Source: an uncultured Campylobacter sp.
GTDB lineage: Bacteria; Campylobacterota; Campylobacteria; Campylobacterales; Campylobacteraceae
Assembly: GCF_937997405.1 (NCBI RefSeq)
Contig: NZ_CALKTL010000032.1
Span: forward strand, 1 to 6,845
DNA length: 6,845 nucleotides
Reading direction: 5' to 3'
Part shown: piece by piece, positions 1 to 5,346 of the stretch
How the letters are laid out: each line of letters begins with the position of its first letter
Numbering within the stretch: the first letter of the stretch is position 1
Notes under the pieces: model-generated
What the model was told of the DNA's origin: nothing
Seen by the model: only the letters and a program-made list of their open reading frames with translations
Database searches by the model: none
Program-made: the position numbers and the translations under genes

Positions 1-1
1 C

Positions 2-1057
2 ATCTATCTCTCACTGACCGACCTCGGTGGGCTTCGAGGGCGTCAGCGCGATCGCCACCACGTCTTTGTCGAGCCGCAGACGCGCGAGGCTACGGAGTAT
101 TACGTAAACGGGCTTTCTACGAGCCTTCCTTACGACGTGCAGATTGCATTTTTGCGCACGATCAGAGGCTTTGAAAATGCTAAAATCGTCCGCCCGGGCT
201 ATGCAATCGAGTACGATTTTATCGATCCTACCGAGCTTAAACATAACCTCGAAACCAAAAAGATCCGCGGGCTGTTTTTGGCAGGCCAGATCAACGGCAC
301 CACCGGCTACGAGGAGGCCGCGGCGCAGGGGCTGATGGCGGGCATCAACGCCGTGCTTGATTTGCGCGGGCGGCAGCCTCTGATCTTGCGCAGGGATGAG
401 GCATATATCGGCGTTTTGATCGACGATCTGGTTACCAAGGGCACGAATGAGCCCTACCGAATGTTTACTTCGCGCGCGGAATTTCGTCTGCTGCTGCGTG
501 AGGGCAATGCCGTGCTACGCTTAAGCGAATACGGCCGCGAAATCGGGCTTTTAGACGAGGCAAGCTACGAGCGGGCGCGCAGGCTTAAGCTCGATGTGGA
601 AAGCGGAATGGAATTTTTGCTAAAAACGCAGATCACCCCTTCGAAACAGACGCTTAGCCTGCTGCAAAGTATCGGCGCAGAGCCAATTTCGCAAAGCTGT
701 AGCTTGCAAAAAATCGTAGCCAAAAGCGGCTTTTCAAAGGCGGGCCTGCTTGCTCTGGCGCCGCATTTTGAGGGCTTTAGCGATGAGGTTTTGGATGAAA
801 TTTTAACGCAGTGCAAGTATCATTTCTACATCGCGATGCAGCGCGCCGAGGTCGAGAGGATGAAGGGGCTGCTGGGCGTCGCAATCCCGCCGCAGATCGA
901 TTTTAGCAAGATCGGAGGGCTTAGCAACGAGATCGTGCAGAAGCTAAATCGCTTCGCGCCACCGACGCTTTTTGCCGCGAGCGAGATCAGCGGCGTAACG
1001 CCCGCCGCGATCGATATTTTGCACATTTACATAAAGCAAAATTTTGGCTTGAAGTAA
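2..1057 (+). CDS. mnmG: tRNA uridine-5-carboxymethylaminomethyl(34) synthesis protein MnmG (GidA), C-terminal part
   Basis: With MnmE, MnmG installs the carboxymethylaminomethyl group at U34 of tRNAs reading split-box codons; it is a cytoplasmic FAD enzyme. The reading frame is open to the left edge, so the gene is partial at its 5' end. Family blocks are clear from about base 50: FVEPQTREATEYY, NGLSTSLPYDVQ, GYAIEYDF, LAGQINGTTGYEEAAAQG, EAYIGVLIDDLVTKGT and EPYRMFTSRAEFRLLLRE. The C-terminal helical domain that contacts MnmE ends in GLSNEIVQKLN and ISGVTPAAIDIL. The FAD-binding N-terminus and the RYCPSIEDK block with its catalytic Cys are absent. That block should lie just upstream of RHHVFVEPQ, but the first ~15 codons present (IYLSLTDLGG...) do not match it. 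The GTG at 137 is internal and not a real start. Identification is very secure for bases 47-1057; the first ~46 bases are doubtful. Confidence 0.95.
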   Translation: MYLSLTDLGGLRGRQRDRHHVFVEPQTREATEYYVNGLSTSLPYDVQIAFLRTIRGFENAKIVRPGYAIEYDFIDPTELKHNLETKKIRGLFLAGQINGTTGYEEAAAQGLMAGINAVLDLRGRQPLILRRDEAYIGVLIDDLVTKGTNEPYRMFTSRAEFRLLLREGNAVLRLSEYGREIGLLDEASYERARRLKLDVESGMEFLLKTQITPSKQTLSLLQSIGAEPISQSCSLQKIVAKSGFSKAGLLALAPHFEGFSDEVLDEILTQCKYHFYIAMQRAEVERMKGLLGVAIPPQIDFSKIGGLSNEIVQKLNRFAPPTLFAASEISGVTPAAIDILHIYIKQNFGLK

Positions 1058-1081
1058 CCTGTACGTCTGGCGTGAGAAAGC

Positions 1082-1100
1082 CGTAGTAGATTTGACTACG
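1082..1100 (+). other. small stem-loop between mnmG and the membrane-protein gene
   Basis: CGTAGT (1082-1087) pairs with ACTACG (1095-1100) around a seven-base loop. No T-run follows, so it is not a convincing intrinsic terminator. It lies just before the Shine-Dalgarno of the 1121 gene and may be incidental. Confidence 0.25.
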
Positions 1101-1120
1101 CAAATAAAATAGGAATGAGC

Positions 1121-1882
1121 ATGCAAGATGAGTTAAATTTAAGCCTGAAAAAATTTGCGAGAGACTATGACAAAGAGCCGCTAGTCATCAAAGATGAAAC
1201 TAACCAAGTCATAAAAATTTCAATTATTTTGATGCTTGCGTTAATGGTTTTCGGAATTTTAAGAAACGTATTTTTTGGCGGCAACTCCGATATATTTAAA
1301 ATTTCATTATACTTTTTGCTCGTCATAAGCAGGAGAAAATTCGATATGAATTTCTATAGAAACGCTTATGTCTATTTTTACAACGATAAAATCGTCAAGA
1401 TAATTGACGGCGAAATTTTTGCGGAAATTACGCCGCGTCAAATACGAAAGCTTCACAAAACAGTATCCTATGCGCTTCCGATACATTACGGGCTAGATAG
1501 CGTCGGCGGTAAAACAGGCGTAATATTTCTTGTCGTTATCATGGCGGCGATGTTTGTAGTGCTGCCCGTAGCGACATCTATTTTTATAATTTTAGCGACG
1601 ATCTGCATGGTGCTTTTGCCCCAGATCATTTTTCACTTCGGAGGTGGCGTCGATAGCGTTTTTGATATGATATTTTTACAGGGCAAAAACGGTTTGTTTT
1701 GTAATTTTATGATCAGCAATCCAAGCGATTACGCCGAGTTGCGTAGATATTTCAAAGCTGTTTGCAACAAAAATTTAGACCTAGCCGAAAAGAAAATCAC
1801 GGCGCTATTTGAAGTGAGTAAATTGGAGATAAATTTATTAGCTAAATTTATCACGGAGCGCAACAAAAAGGGCGATACTTAG
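1121..1882 (+). CDS. hypothetical multi-pass inner-membrane protein
   Basis: I do not recognise this family. The product is 253 residues. A soluble, charged N-terminus (1-30) is followed by a hydrophobic segment at about 31-50, a short one at about 59-70, and a long hydrophobic pair at about 132-171. Soluble stretches at about 72-130 and 175-253 separate or follow them. The soluble parts contain strand-like pieces such as NAYVYFYNDKIVKIIDGEIF and MIFLQGKNGLFCNFM, which could suit a small beta domain, but this is inference. An AGGA Shine-Dalgarno (1111-1114) sits six bases before the ATG at 1121. An in-frame ATG at 1115 directly abuts it and is less likely. Sampled stretches are 25-47% GC, below mnmG, and rich in AAATTT. 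The gene lies 63 bases after mnmG on the same strand and could be co-transcribed or have its own promoter. It is probably real but of unknown function. Confidence 0.8.
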   Translation: MQDELNLSLKKFARDYDKEPLVIKDETNQVIKISIILMLALMVFGILRNVFFGGNSDIFKISLYFLLVISRRKFDMNFYRNAYVYFYNDKIVKIIDGEIFAEITPRQIRKLHKTVSYALPIHYGLDSVGGKTGVIFLVVIMAAMFVVLPVATSIFIILATICMVLLPQIIFHFGGGVDSVFDMIFLQGKNGLFCNFMISNPSDYAELRRYFKAVCNKNLDLAEKKITALFEVSKLEINLLAKFITERNKKGDT

Positions 1883-1907
1883 AGTTAAATTTGGATTTTA
1901 GCAGAGC

Positions 1908-1970
1908 CGGCAAAGTTTATAAAATTTAAAAATATAGTTAAAATTTTGCGCTTTGCCGCTTTAGGTTTTT
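1908..1970 (+). terminator. weak terminator-like inverted repeat after the membrane-protein gene
   Basis: CGGCAAAG (1908-1915) is exactly complementary to CTTTGCCG (1951-1958). The ~35-base AT-rich loop contains two further AAATTT cores that could pair internally. A short T-run follows at 1966-1970. The long loop and the eight-base gap to the T-run make it a weak candidate for ending transcription of the 1121 gene. Confidence 0.3.
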
Positions 1971-2051
1971 AAATTTGATTCAAAATTTTACGATCCGTCA
2001 AATTTGATCCTATCTGCTAATTTCTGCCAGAGGCGTAAACACAAATAGGGC

Positions 2052-2082
2052 TTATCGCTCCTGGCGCGCCAAAAGCGGATAA
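2052..2082. other. bulged stem-loop enclosing a GGCGCGCC palindrome
   Basis: TTATC-GCT (2052-2059) pairs with AGC-GATAA (2074-2082, one bulged G). The inner TGGCGCGCCA (2062-2071) is a perfect ten-base palindrome. It is the most GC-rich structure in the spacer and has no T-run on either side, so it is not an obvious terminator. Confidence 0.35.
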
Positions 2083-2134
2083 ATTTACGGCGGAATTTTA
2101 CGCAGCCCGAGTAAAATTTTATTTGCGAAATGAG

Positions 2135-2161
2135 AACGGATTTAAAATTTAACCGTTTTTT
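2135..2161 (+). terminator. candidate Rho-independent terminator or leader hairpin before the ABC exporter
   Basis: AACGG (2135-2139) pairs with CCGTT (2153-2157). A two-base bulge is followed by an inner TTAA/TTAA stem, and then comes an uninterrupted T-run through 2161. The shape is that of an intrinsic terminator on the plus strand. It lies only ~48 bases before the exporter start, so it either isolates that gene from upstream transcription or acts as a leader element. Confidence 0.45.
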
Positions 2162-2208
2162 CAAGCGAATTTTGCCACAATTGCGCTCAAATTTTGTTGG
2201 GGCTAAAG

Positions 2209-3762
2209 ATGAAAAAATATACCAAACAAATCCTCGCGATGCTCGCGCTAAACGCGATCTACAGCGGCTCGGGGATCTTGATTTTAAGCTTTATCAATAA
2301 ATATCTACTTGACGGCGCCGAAAGAGGCGGCAGGATCATCGCGCTATTTTTCGCGCTCTTGGCGATATTTCTGCTGCTTTCGGTGCTAAGCCGCATCATG
2401 CTTTGCAAGATGGAAAACGACTTCGTGTTCGATCTGCGCACCAAGATCATCAAGCAGATCATCGATACGAAGTTCGAGTGCATCGAGGCTGCGTCGAAGG
2501 CGAACCTGCTTGCCTCCCTTTCCAGCGATATTTCGCGCCTGACCGAGGGCTTTATGCGCATCTCAGAGCTCATTCAAGGCGCGATGATCGTGCTGTTTTG
2601 CGGCATCTACGTGCTGTATATCGCGCCTATGATGTTTGCGTTTTTATTCGTCTGGATCGGCGCGCTGATGGTATTCAACCGCTTTTTGATGAAAAAGGTC
2701 ATGCAAAATTACGATCTATACCGCCAAAACGAGGACGTTTTGTATAAAAACTACGCCGCGGCGATCGAGGGGCATAAGGAGCTGTCGCTAAGCCTAGCCA
2801 AAGCAAAGAGCCTATACGAAAACGACTTTTTGCCAAACGCGCAAAATTTACGCCAAAGCTCGCTTCGAGCCGAGGTTTACGGCGCGTTTGCGAGTAATTT
2901 TATGAACGTGATGATGCTAGGCGCCGTAGGCTTTGTGCTTTATTTTGGGCTCAGCGGCGGCAAAGCGGAGCTTGCAAACGCCGTAACGATCGCGCTTACG
3001 GTGCTTTTTTTGCGCGCGCCTTTGATGATGCTCATATTCTCGCTTCCTAGCGTGTTGCGCGCAAAGATCGCCTACGCAAAGATCAAAGAGTTAAATTTAG
3101 ACCCGTTCGTGCAGGGCTTTGAGCTTGCGCAAATGCAGCCGTGGCGCAGATTGGAGCTTAAAGACGTGAGCTTTTCGTATCCCGGCGGGAAATTCGGCAT
3201 CAAGGGGGTAAACTTGCAGCTAAATGCAGGCGAGACGGTGTTTTTAATCGGCGAAAACGGCAGCGGAAAATCGACGCTTTTTATGATTTTAGCGGGCCTT
3301 TATACGCCACAAGCGGGCGAAATTTTAGCCGACGGCGCGACCCTTAAACCCTCTGGTCTGCGCGCTTATAGCAACAATATAAGCGCAGTTTTCAGCGATT
3401 TTTACCTCTTCGACTACGCTACGGGCGATGCGGACATCGTGCGCGAGTGGCTAGCGCTTACGCACCTACAGGATAAGGTTGAGCTAAAAGGGGCTAAATT
3501 TAGCACCACGAACCTATCTAGCGGGCAGCGCAAGCGCCTAGCGCTCGTAAGCGTGCTGATGGACGGGCGAAAATTTTTGATGCTTGACGAGTTTGCGGCC
3601 GATCTCGATCCGCAGTTTCGCACGGAGTTTTACGAGCGGATTTTGCCGGAGCTGAAATCGCGCGGATACACGATCTTTGCGATCTCTCACGATGATAAAT
3701 ACTTCGGCGCCGCAGATAAAATTTATAAGATGCAAAGAGGCGAAATTTCGCGCATAAAGTAA
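2209..3762 (+). CDS. fused ABC exporter, SyrD/YojI-type (cyclic peptide export family)
   Basis: This is a half-size exporter: one polypeptide with an N-terminal membrane domain and a C-terminal ATPase, expected to act as a homodimer in the inner membrane. Hydrophobic segments lie at about 8-30, 43-66, 123-160 (a pair) and 233-281 (a pair). The ATPase has Walker A GENGSGKST (348-356), signature LSSGQRKRLAL (436-446), Walker B FLMLDEF with E461, and H494 in the H-loop (AISHDD). The signature plus DEFAADLDPQFRTEFYERILP resembles E. coli YojI (microcin J25 export) and the SyrD/PvdE group, not MsbA-type exporters. At the Q-loop position the sequence is SAVFSDFYLF, with no glutamine. The 517-residue length is slightly short for the family. 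The ATG at 2209 is preceded by GGGG (2199-2202) with good spacing; an upstream in-frame TTG at 2194 is less likely. No peptide-synthesis gene lies nearby, so the substrate is unknown. Confidence 0.9.
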   Translation: MKKYTKQILAMLALNAIYSGSGILILSFINKYLLDGAERGGRIIALFFALLAIFLLLSVLSRIMLCKMENDFVFDLRTKIIKQIIDTKFECIEAASKANLLASLSSDISRLTEGFMRISELIQGAMIVLFCGIYVLYIAPMMFAFLFVWIGALMVFNRFLMKKVMQNYDLYRQNEDVLYKNYAAAIEGHKELSLSLAKAKSLYENDFLPNAQNLRQSSLRAEVYGAFASNFMNVMMLGAVGFVLYFGLSGGKAELANAVTIALTVLFLRAPLMMLIFSLPSVLRAKIAYAKIKELNLDPFVQGFELAQMQPWRRLELKDVSFSYPGGKFGIKGVNLQLNAGETVFLIGENGSGKSTLFMILAGLYTPQAGEILADGATLKPSGLRAYSNNISAVFSDFYLFDYATGDADIVREWLALTHLQDKVELKGAKFSTTNLSSGQRKRLALVSVLMDGRKFLMLDEFAADLDPQFRTEFYERILPELKSRGYTIFAISHDDKYFGAADKIYKMQRGEISRIK

Positions 3763-3798
3763 AGCGGCGAAATTTTAAAATTCTGCGCAAAATTTCGC
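3740..3798. repeat. GCGAAATTTCGC palindrome and matching inverted repeat at the exporter 3' end
   Basis: The perfect 12-base palindrome GCGAAATTTCGC (3740-3751) lies in the last codons of the exporter gene. Just past its stop, GCGAAATTTT (3767-3776) is exactly complementary to AAAATTTCGC (3789-3798) with a 12-base loop. The latter may fold at the mRNA end, but no T-run follows. Confidence 0.5.
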
Positions 3799-4041
3799 GA
3801 TGGAATTTGACATCTAGATGAAATTTCGCCGTAGAATTTCGCCGCGAAATTTTACGATTGAAATTTAAGGGGCAAGGCGAAATTCGCTTAAAATTTTACA
3901 GCATAAATTCCGCTTTGAGCCTCTACGCTAAAGTTTGCAGTAGATAGAATTTCGCCTCTTTAGCGCAAATTGCAAAAATTTAGCCGAAATTTACTAAATT
4001 TTGATTATACTGCACCCACAATTTAAAAAGAAAGGATAGGA
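3763..4041. repeat. intergenic cluster of AATTT-centred palindromic motifs
   Basis: There is no supportable gene in these 279 bases. By eye roughly fifteen AAATTT/GAATTC-like cores occur, many flanked by GCG or CGC so that they form near-palindromes of the GCGAAATTTCGC kind. A near-direct repeat GAAATTTCGCCG / GAATTTCGCCG lies at about 3820-3845. CATCTAGATG (3811-3820) is a ten-base palindrome that extends, with a small bulge, into flanking AATTT arms. The right-hand end carries the promoter and ribosome-binding site of the cytochrome gene. The same core recurs inside riboflavin synthase. Confidence 0.55.
4006..4040 (+). promoter_or_regulatory. promoter and ribosome-binding site of the cytochrome c gene
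   Basis: TATACT (4006-4011), preceded by TTTGAT, is a good Campylobacter-type sigma-70 -10 element. No clear -35 is seen, as is usual in this genus. It would place the transcript start near 4018. AAAGGA (4031-4036), followed by a second AGGA, precedes the ATG at 4042. Confidence 0.55.
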
Positions 4042-4362
4042 ATGAAAAAAGTTCTTATTGCATGTGCTGCGGTTGCGGCGTTTAGTTCGGCAGCGTTTGC
4101 CGCAGACGGCGCTACATTGTATAAAAAATGCGTGGCCTGTCACGGAGCCAATGCCGAGAAGCCTTATCTTGGCGGCAAAGTACCTGCGCTAAACACCCTA
4201 AGCAAGGAAGATATCATCGCTAGCCTAAAAGGTTACAAAGACGGCAGCTTGGGCGAGGGCAAGGGAAAATTCGGCATGATGGGCGTTATGAAGGGTCAAG
4301 CAGCTTCGCTTAACGACGAATCGATCGAAGCGCTAGCCGATTTCATAGTTTCTAAAAAATAA
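4042..4362 (+). CDS. periplasmic class I cytochrome c (c553-like)
   Basis: A small soluble monohaem electron carrier of 106 residues. In epsilonproteobacteria such proteins carry electrons from the cytochrome bc1 complex to cbb3 oxidase or cytochrome c peroxidase in the periplasm; this role is family knowledge. Residues 1-20 form a classic Sec signal (MKK, hydrophobic core, cleavage after AFA), giving a mature protein starting ADGATLYKKC. The haem site is C30-V-A-C33-H34. The sixth ligand is probably M83 in VMKGQ, with M79 and M80 as alternatives. The C-terminal helix (SLNDESIEALADFIVSKK) is typical of the family. The gene has its own promoter, a good Shine-Dalgarno and a hairpin behind it, so it is probably transcribed alone and strongly. 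Confidence 0.93.
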   Translation: MKKVLIACAAVAAFSSAAFAADGATLYKKCVACHGANAEKPYLGGKVPALNTLSKEDIIASLKGYKDGSLGEGKGKFGMMGVMKGQAASLNDESIEALADFIVSKK

Positions 4363-4374
4363 TTTCAAACTTCA

Positions 4375-4399
4375 TTCGGCGGGCTTTGCGCTCGCCGAA
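4375..4399 (+). terminator. stem-loop terminator after the cytochrome c gene
   Basis: TTCGGCG (4375-4381) pairs perfectly with CGCCGAA (4393-4399). One G-T and one G-C pair extend the stem inward, leaving a seven-base loop. It starts 13 bases after the stop codon. The downstream sequence is T-rich only in a broken way (cttcgcttaattt), so termination may be partial. Confidence 0.5.
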
Positions 4400-4432
4400 C
4401 TTCGCTTAATTTAAAATTTCAAAATTCTACGC

Positions 4433-4457
4433 TAATATCACGTAAAAAATCCAAAGG
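4433..4457 (+). promoter_or_regulatory. possible -10 element and ribosome-binding site of riboflavin synthase
   Basis: TAATAT (4433-4438) is a fair -10 match about 25 bases before the start codon. AAAGG (4453-4457) lies six bases before the ATG at 4464 and fixes that start. The ~60 bases between the upstream hairpin and the gene are too short for an FMN riboswitch, and none of its features are seen. Confidence 0.4.
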
Positions 4458-4463
4458 CTCATA

Positions 4464-5336
4464 ATGTTTAACGGACTGATCAGAGAGATCGCGCAGGTTG
4501 CGAGCTTTAGCGGCGATTCGTTGCGACTGCGCGCGAGATACCGCCCAGCGCTCGGCGATAGCGTCGCAGTAAACGGCGCGTGCCTGAGCGTGACGCGGCT
4601 TTTTGCGGACGGATTTGCGGTTCAGCTTTCGAGCGAGACGGCGCGCGTCATCGCCGTGCAAAACCTGCGCGGACCTGTGCATATCGAGCCAGCGATGCGG
4701 ATTGGAGATCGCATAGACGGGCATTTGATCCAAGGACATGTCGATGCCGTGGGCGAAATTTATAAAATTTCAAAGCTTGCAAGCGGCGTCGATTTTTTTA
4801 TCCGCGCGCCGCTGCATATAGCGCCGCTGCTAGCGCCGAAAGGCTCAGTAGCGATCGACGGCGTGAGTCTAACGATCAACGAAGTACTTGGGGGCGGCGG
4901 CACGCACGGGCGAAATTTTAACAGCCAAGGTCTTGACGGCGGAAATTTTATTCGCAAAGAGCTGCGCGACGCAAATTTTAACGGCGTAGGCTTAAATTTT
5001 AATGGCGCAAGCTTGCGCGGGCTAAATTCTAGCGGCTCAAATTCCGTTCGCGATCCAAACTCCTTGGATGCAAATTTAACAAGCGAAGCGCAAAGTTGCG
5101 CCATTCGCCTTACGATCATCCCGCTCACGCTTAAAGATACGCTCTTTGGATCCTACAAAATCGGGCGCCGCGTAAATATCGAAACCGATCTGCTCGCGCG
5201 ATACGTCGCGGCACAGCTGGGCTTTGCCGGCGGACAGCCCGTCCGCGGTACGAATACGGCGCGCGATACGAGCGCCGAGGGCGAAAAAGAGGGGCTTTCG
5301 TGGGACGCGGTAGATAAAATTTTGAGCCTGTATTAA
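4464..5336 (+). CDS. ribE: riboflavin synthase (alpha chain) with a large internal insertion
   Basis: The enzyme dismutates two 6,7-dimethyl-8-ribityllumazine molecules to riboflavin and a pyrimidinedione, the last step of riboflavin synthesis. Two lumazine-binding halves are visible. The first has MFNGLI at the start, GDSVAVNGACLSVT (C40 aligns with the conserved Cys) and LSSETAR. The second has GDRIDGHLIQGHVD (H92), GSVAIDGVSLTINEV, LTIIPLTLKDTLF, and GRRVNIETDLLARYVA. The family is normally about 195-215 residues; this product is 290. Most of the excess is a low-complexity stretch at about 143-213, between SLTINEV and IRLTIIP, where homologues have only a short turn. A smaller excess lies at about 254-277, before the final WDAVDKILSLY. 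Both are in frame and conserved motifs flank them, so the enzyme may still be active. The gene heads a probable two-gene operon with pgeF. Confidence 0.92.
   Translation: MFNGLIREIAQVASFSGDSLRLRARYRPALGDSVAVNGACLSVTRLFADGFAVQLSSETARVIAVQNLRGPVHIEPAMRIGDRIDGHLIQGHVDAVGEIYKISKLASGVDFFIRAPLHIAPLLAPKGSVAIDGVSLTINEVLGGGGTHGRNFNSQGLDGGNFIRKELRDANFNGVGLNFNGASLRGLNSSGSNSVRDPNSLDANLTSEAQSCAIRLTIIPLTLKDTLFGSYKIGRRVNIETDLLARYVAAQLGFAGGQPVRGTNTARDTSAEGEKEGLSWDAVDKILSLY
4890..5102 (+). repeat. in-gene repeat tract of AAATTTTA-centred units within ribE
   Basis: The segment codes for the ribE insertion. Exact AAATTTTA cores begin at 4913, 4943, 4973 and 4994. Related cores begin at 5024 (AAATTCT), 5039 (AAATTCC) and 5072 (AAATTTA). 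All seven are in the same codon phase, and the first six give Asn-Phe or Asn-Ser. The intervals are 30, 30, 21, 30, 15 and 33 bases. In the protein, Phe or Leu falls every fifth residue at 152, 157, 162, 167, 172 and 177, and again at 187. Confidence 0.7.
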
Positions 5337-5346
5337 GCGGCGTGCG

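Larger units (their letters stand above)
1883..2208. other. gene-poor spacer with multiple hairpins, upstream of the ABC exporter
   Basis: No convincing gene is present in these ~325 bases. The stretch contains many AAATTT/AAATTTTA cores, a TCAAATTTGA palindrome near 1999-2008, the inverted repeat at 1908-1958, a bulged stem-loop at 2052-2082 enclosing TGGCGCGCCA, and a terminator-like hairpin at 2135-2161. I see no strong promoter match for the exporter. An open frame starting at 2130 has no ribosome-binding site and runs out of frame into the exporter gene. The spacer most likely combines the 3' end of the preceding transcript with the control region of the next. Confidence 0.5.

Noticed and set aside
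11..244. Minus-strand open frame of 77 codons at the left edge
   Set aside because: Most of it lies opposite conserved MnmG sequence and it has no supporting start signals.
1105..1110. TAAAAT as a -10 promoter element for the 1121 gene
   Set aside because: It would put the transcript start beyond the ribosome-binding site, leaving the gene effectively without a leader.
2130..2300. 56-codon open frame starting ATG at 2130, possible small peptide cargo for the exporter
   Set aside because: It has no Shine-Dalgarno, starts inside the terminator-like hairpin, and runs out of frame into the exporter coding region; its translation shows no leader or core peptide pattern.
3763..4041. CRISPR array or tandem repeat array
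   Set aside because: The repeated cores are short, unevenly spaced and degenerate, with no constant repeat-spacer lengths.
4363..4463. FMN riboswitch upstream of riboflavin synthase
   Set aside because: The space is about 100 bases, part of it taken by the cytochrome terminator, and none of the conserved RFN-element sequence is seen.
4760..5128. Minus-strand open frame of 122 codons opposite the ribE insert
   Set aside because: It is a mirror of the repeat tract and of conserved riboflavin synthase codons, with no ribosome-binding site and no recognisable domain.
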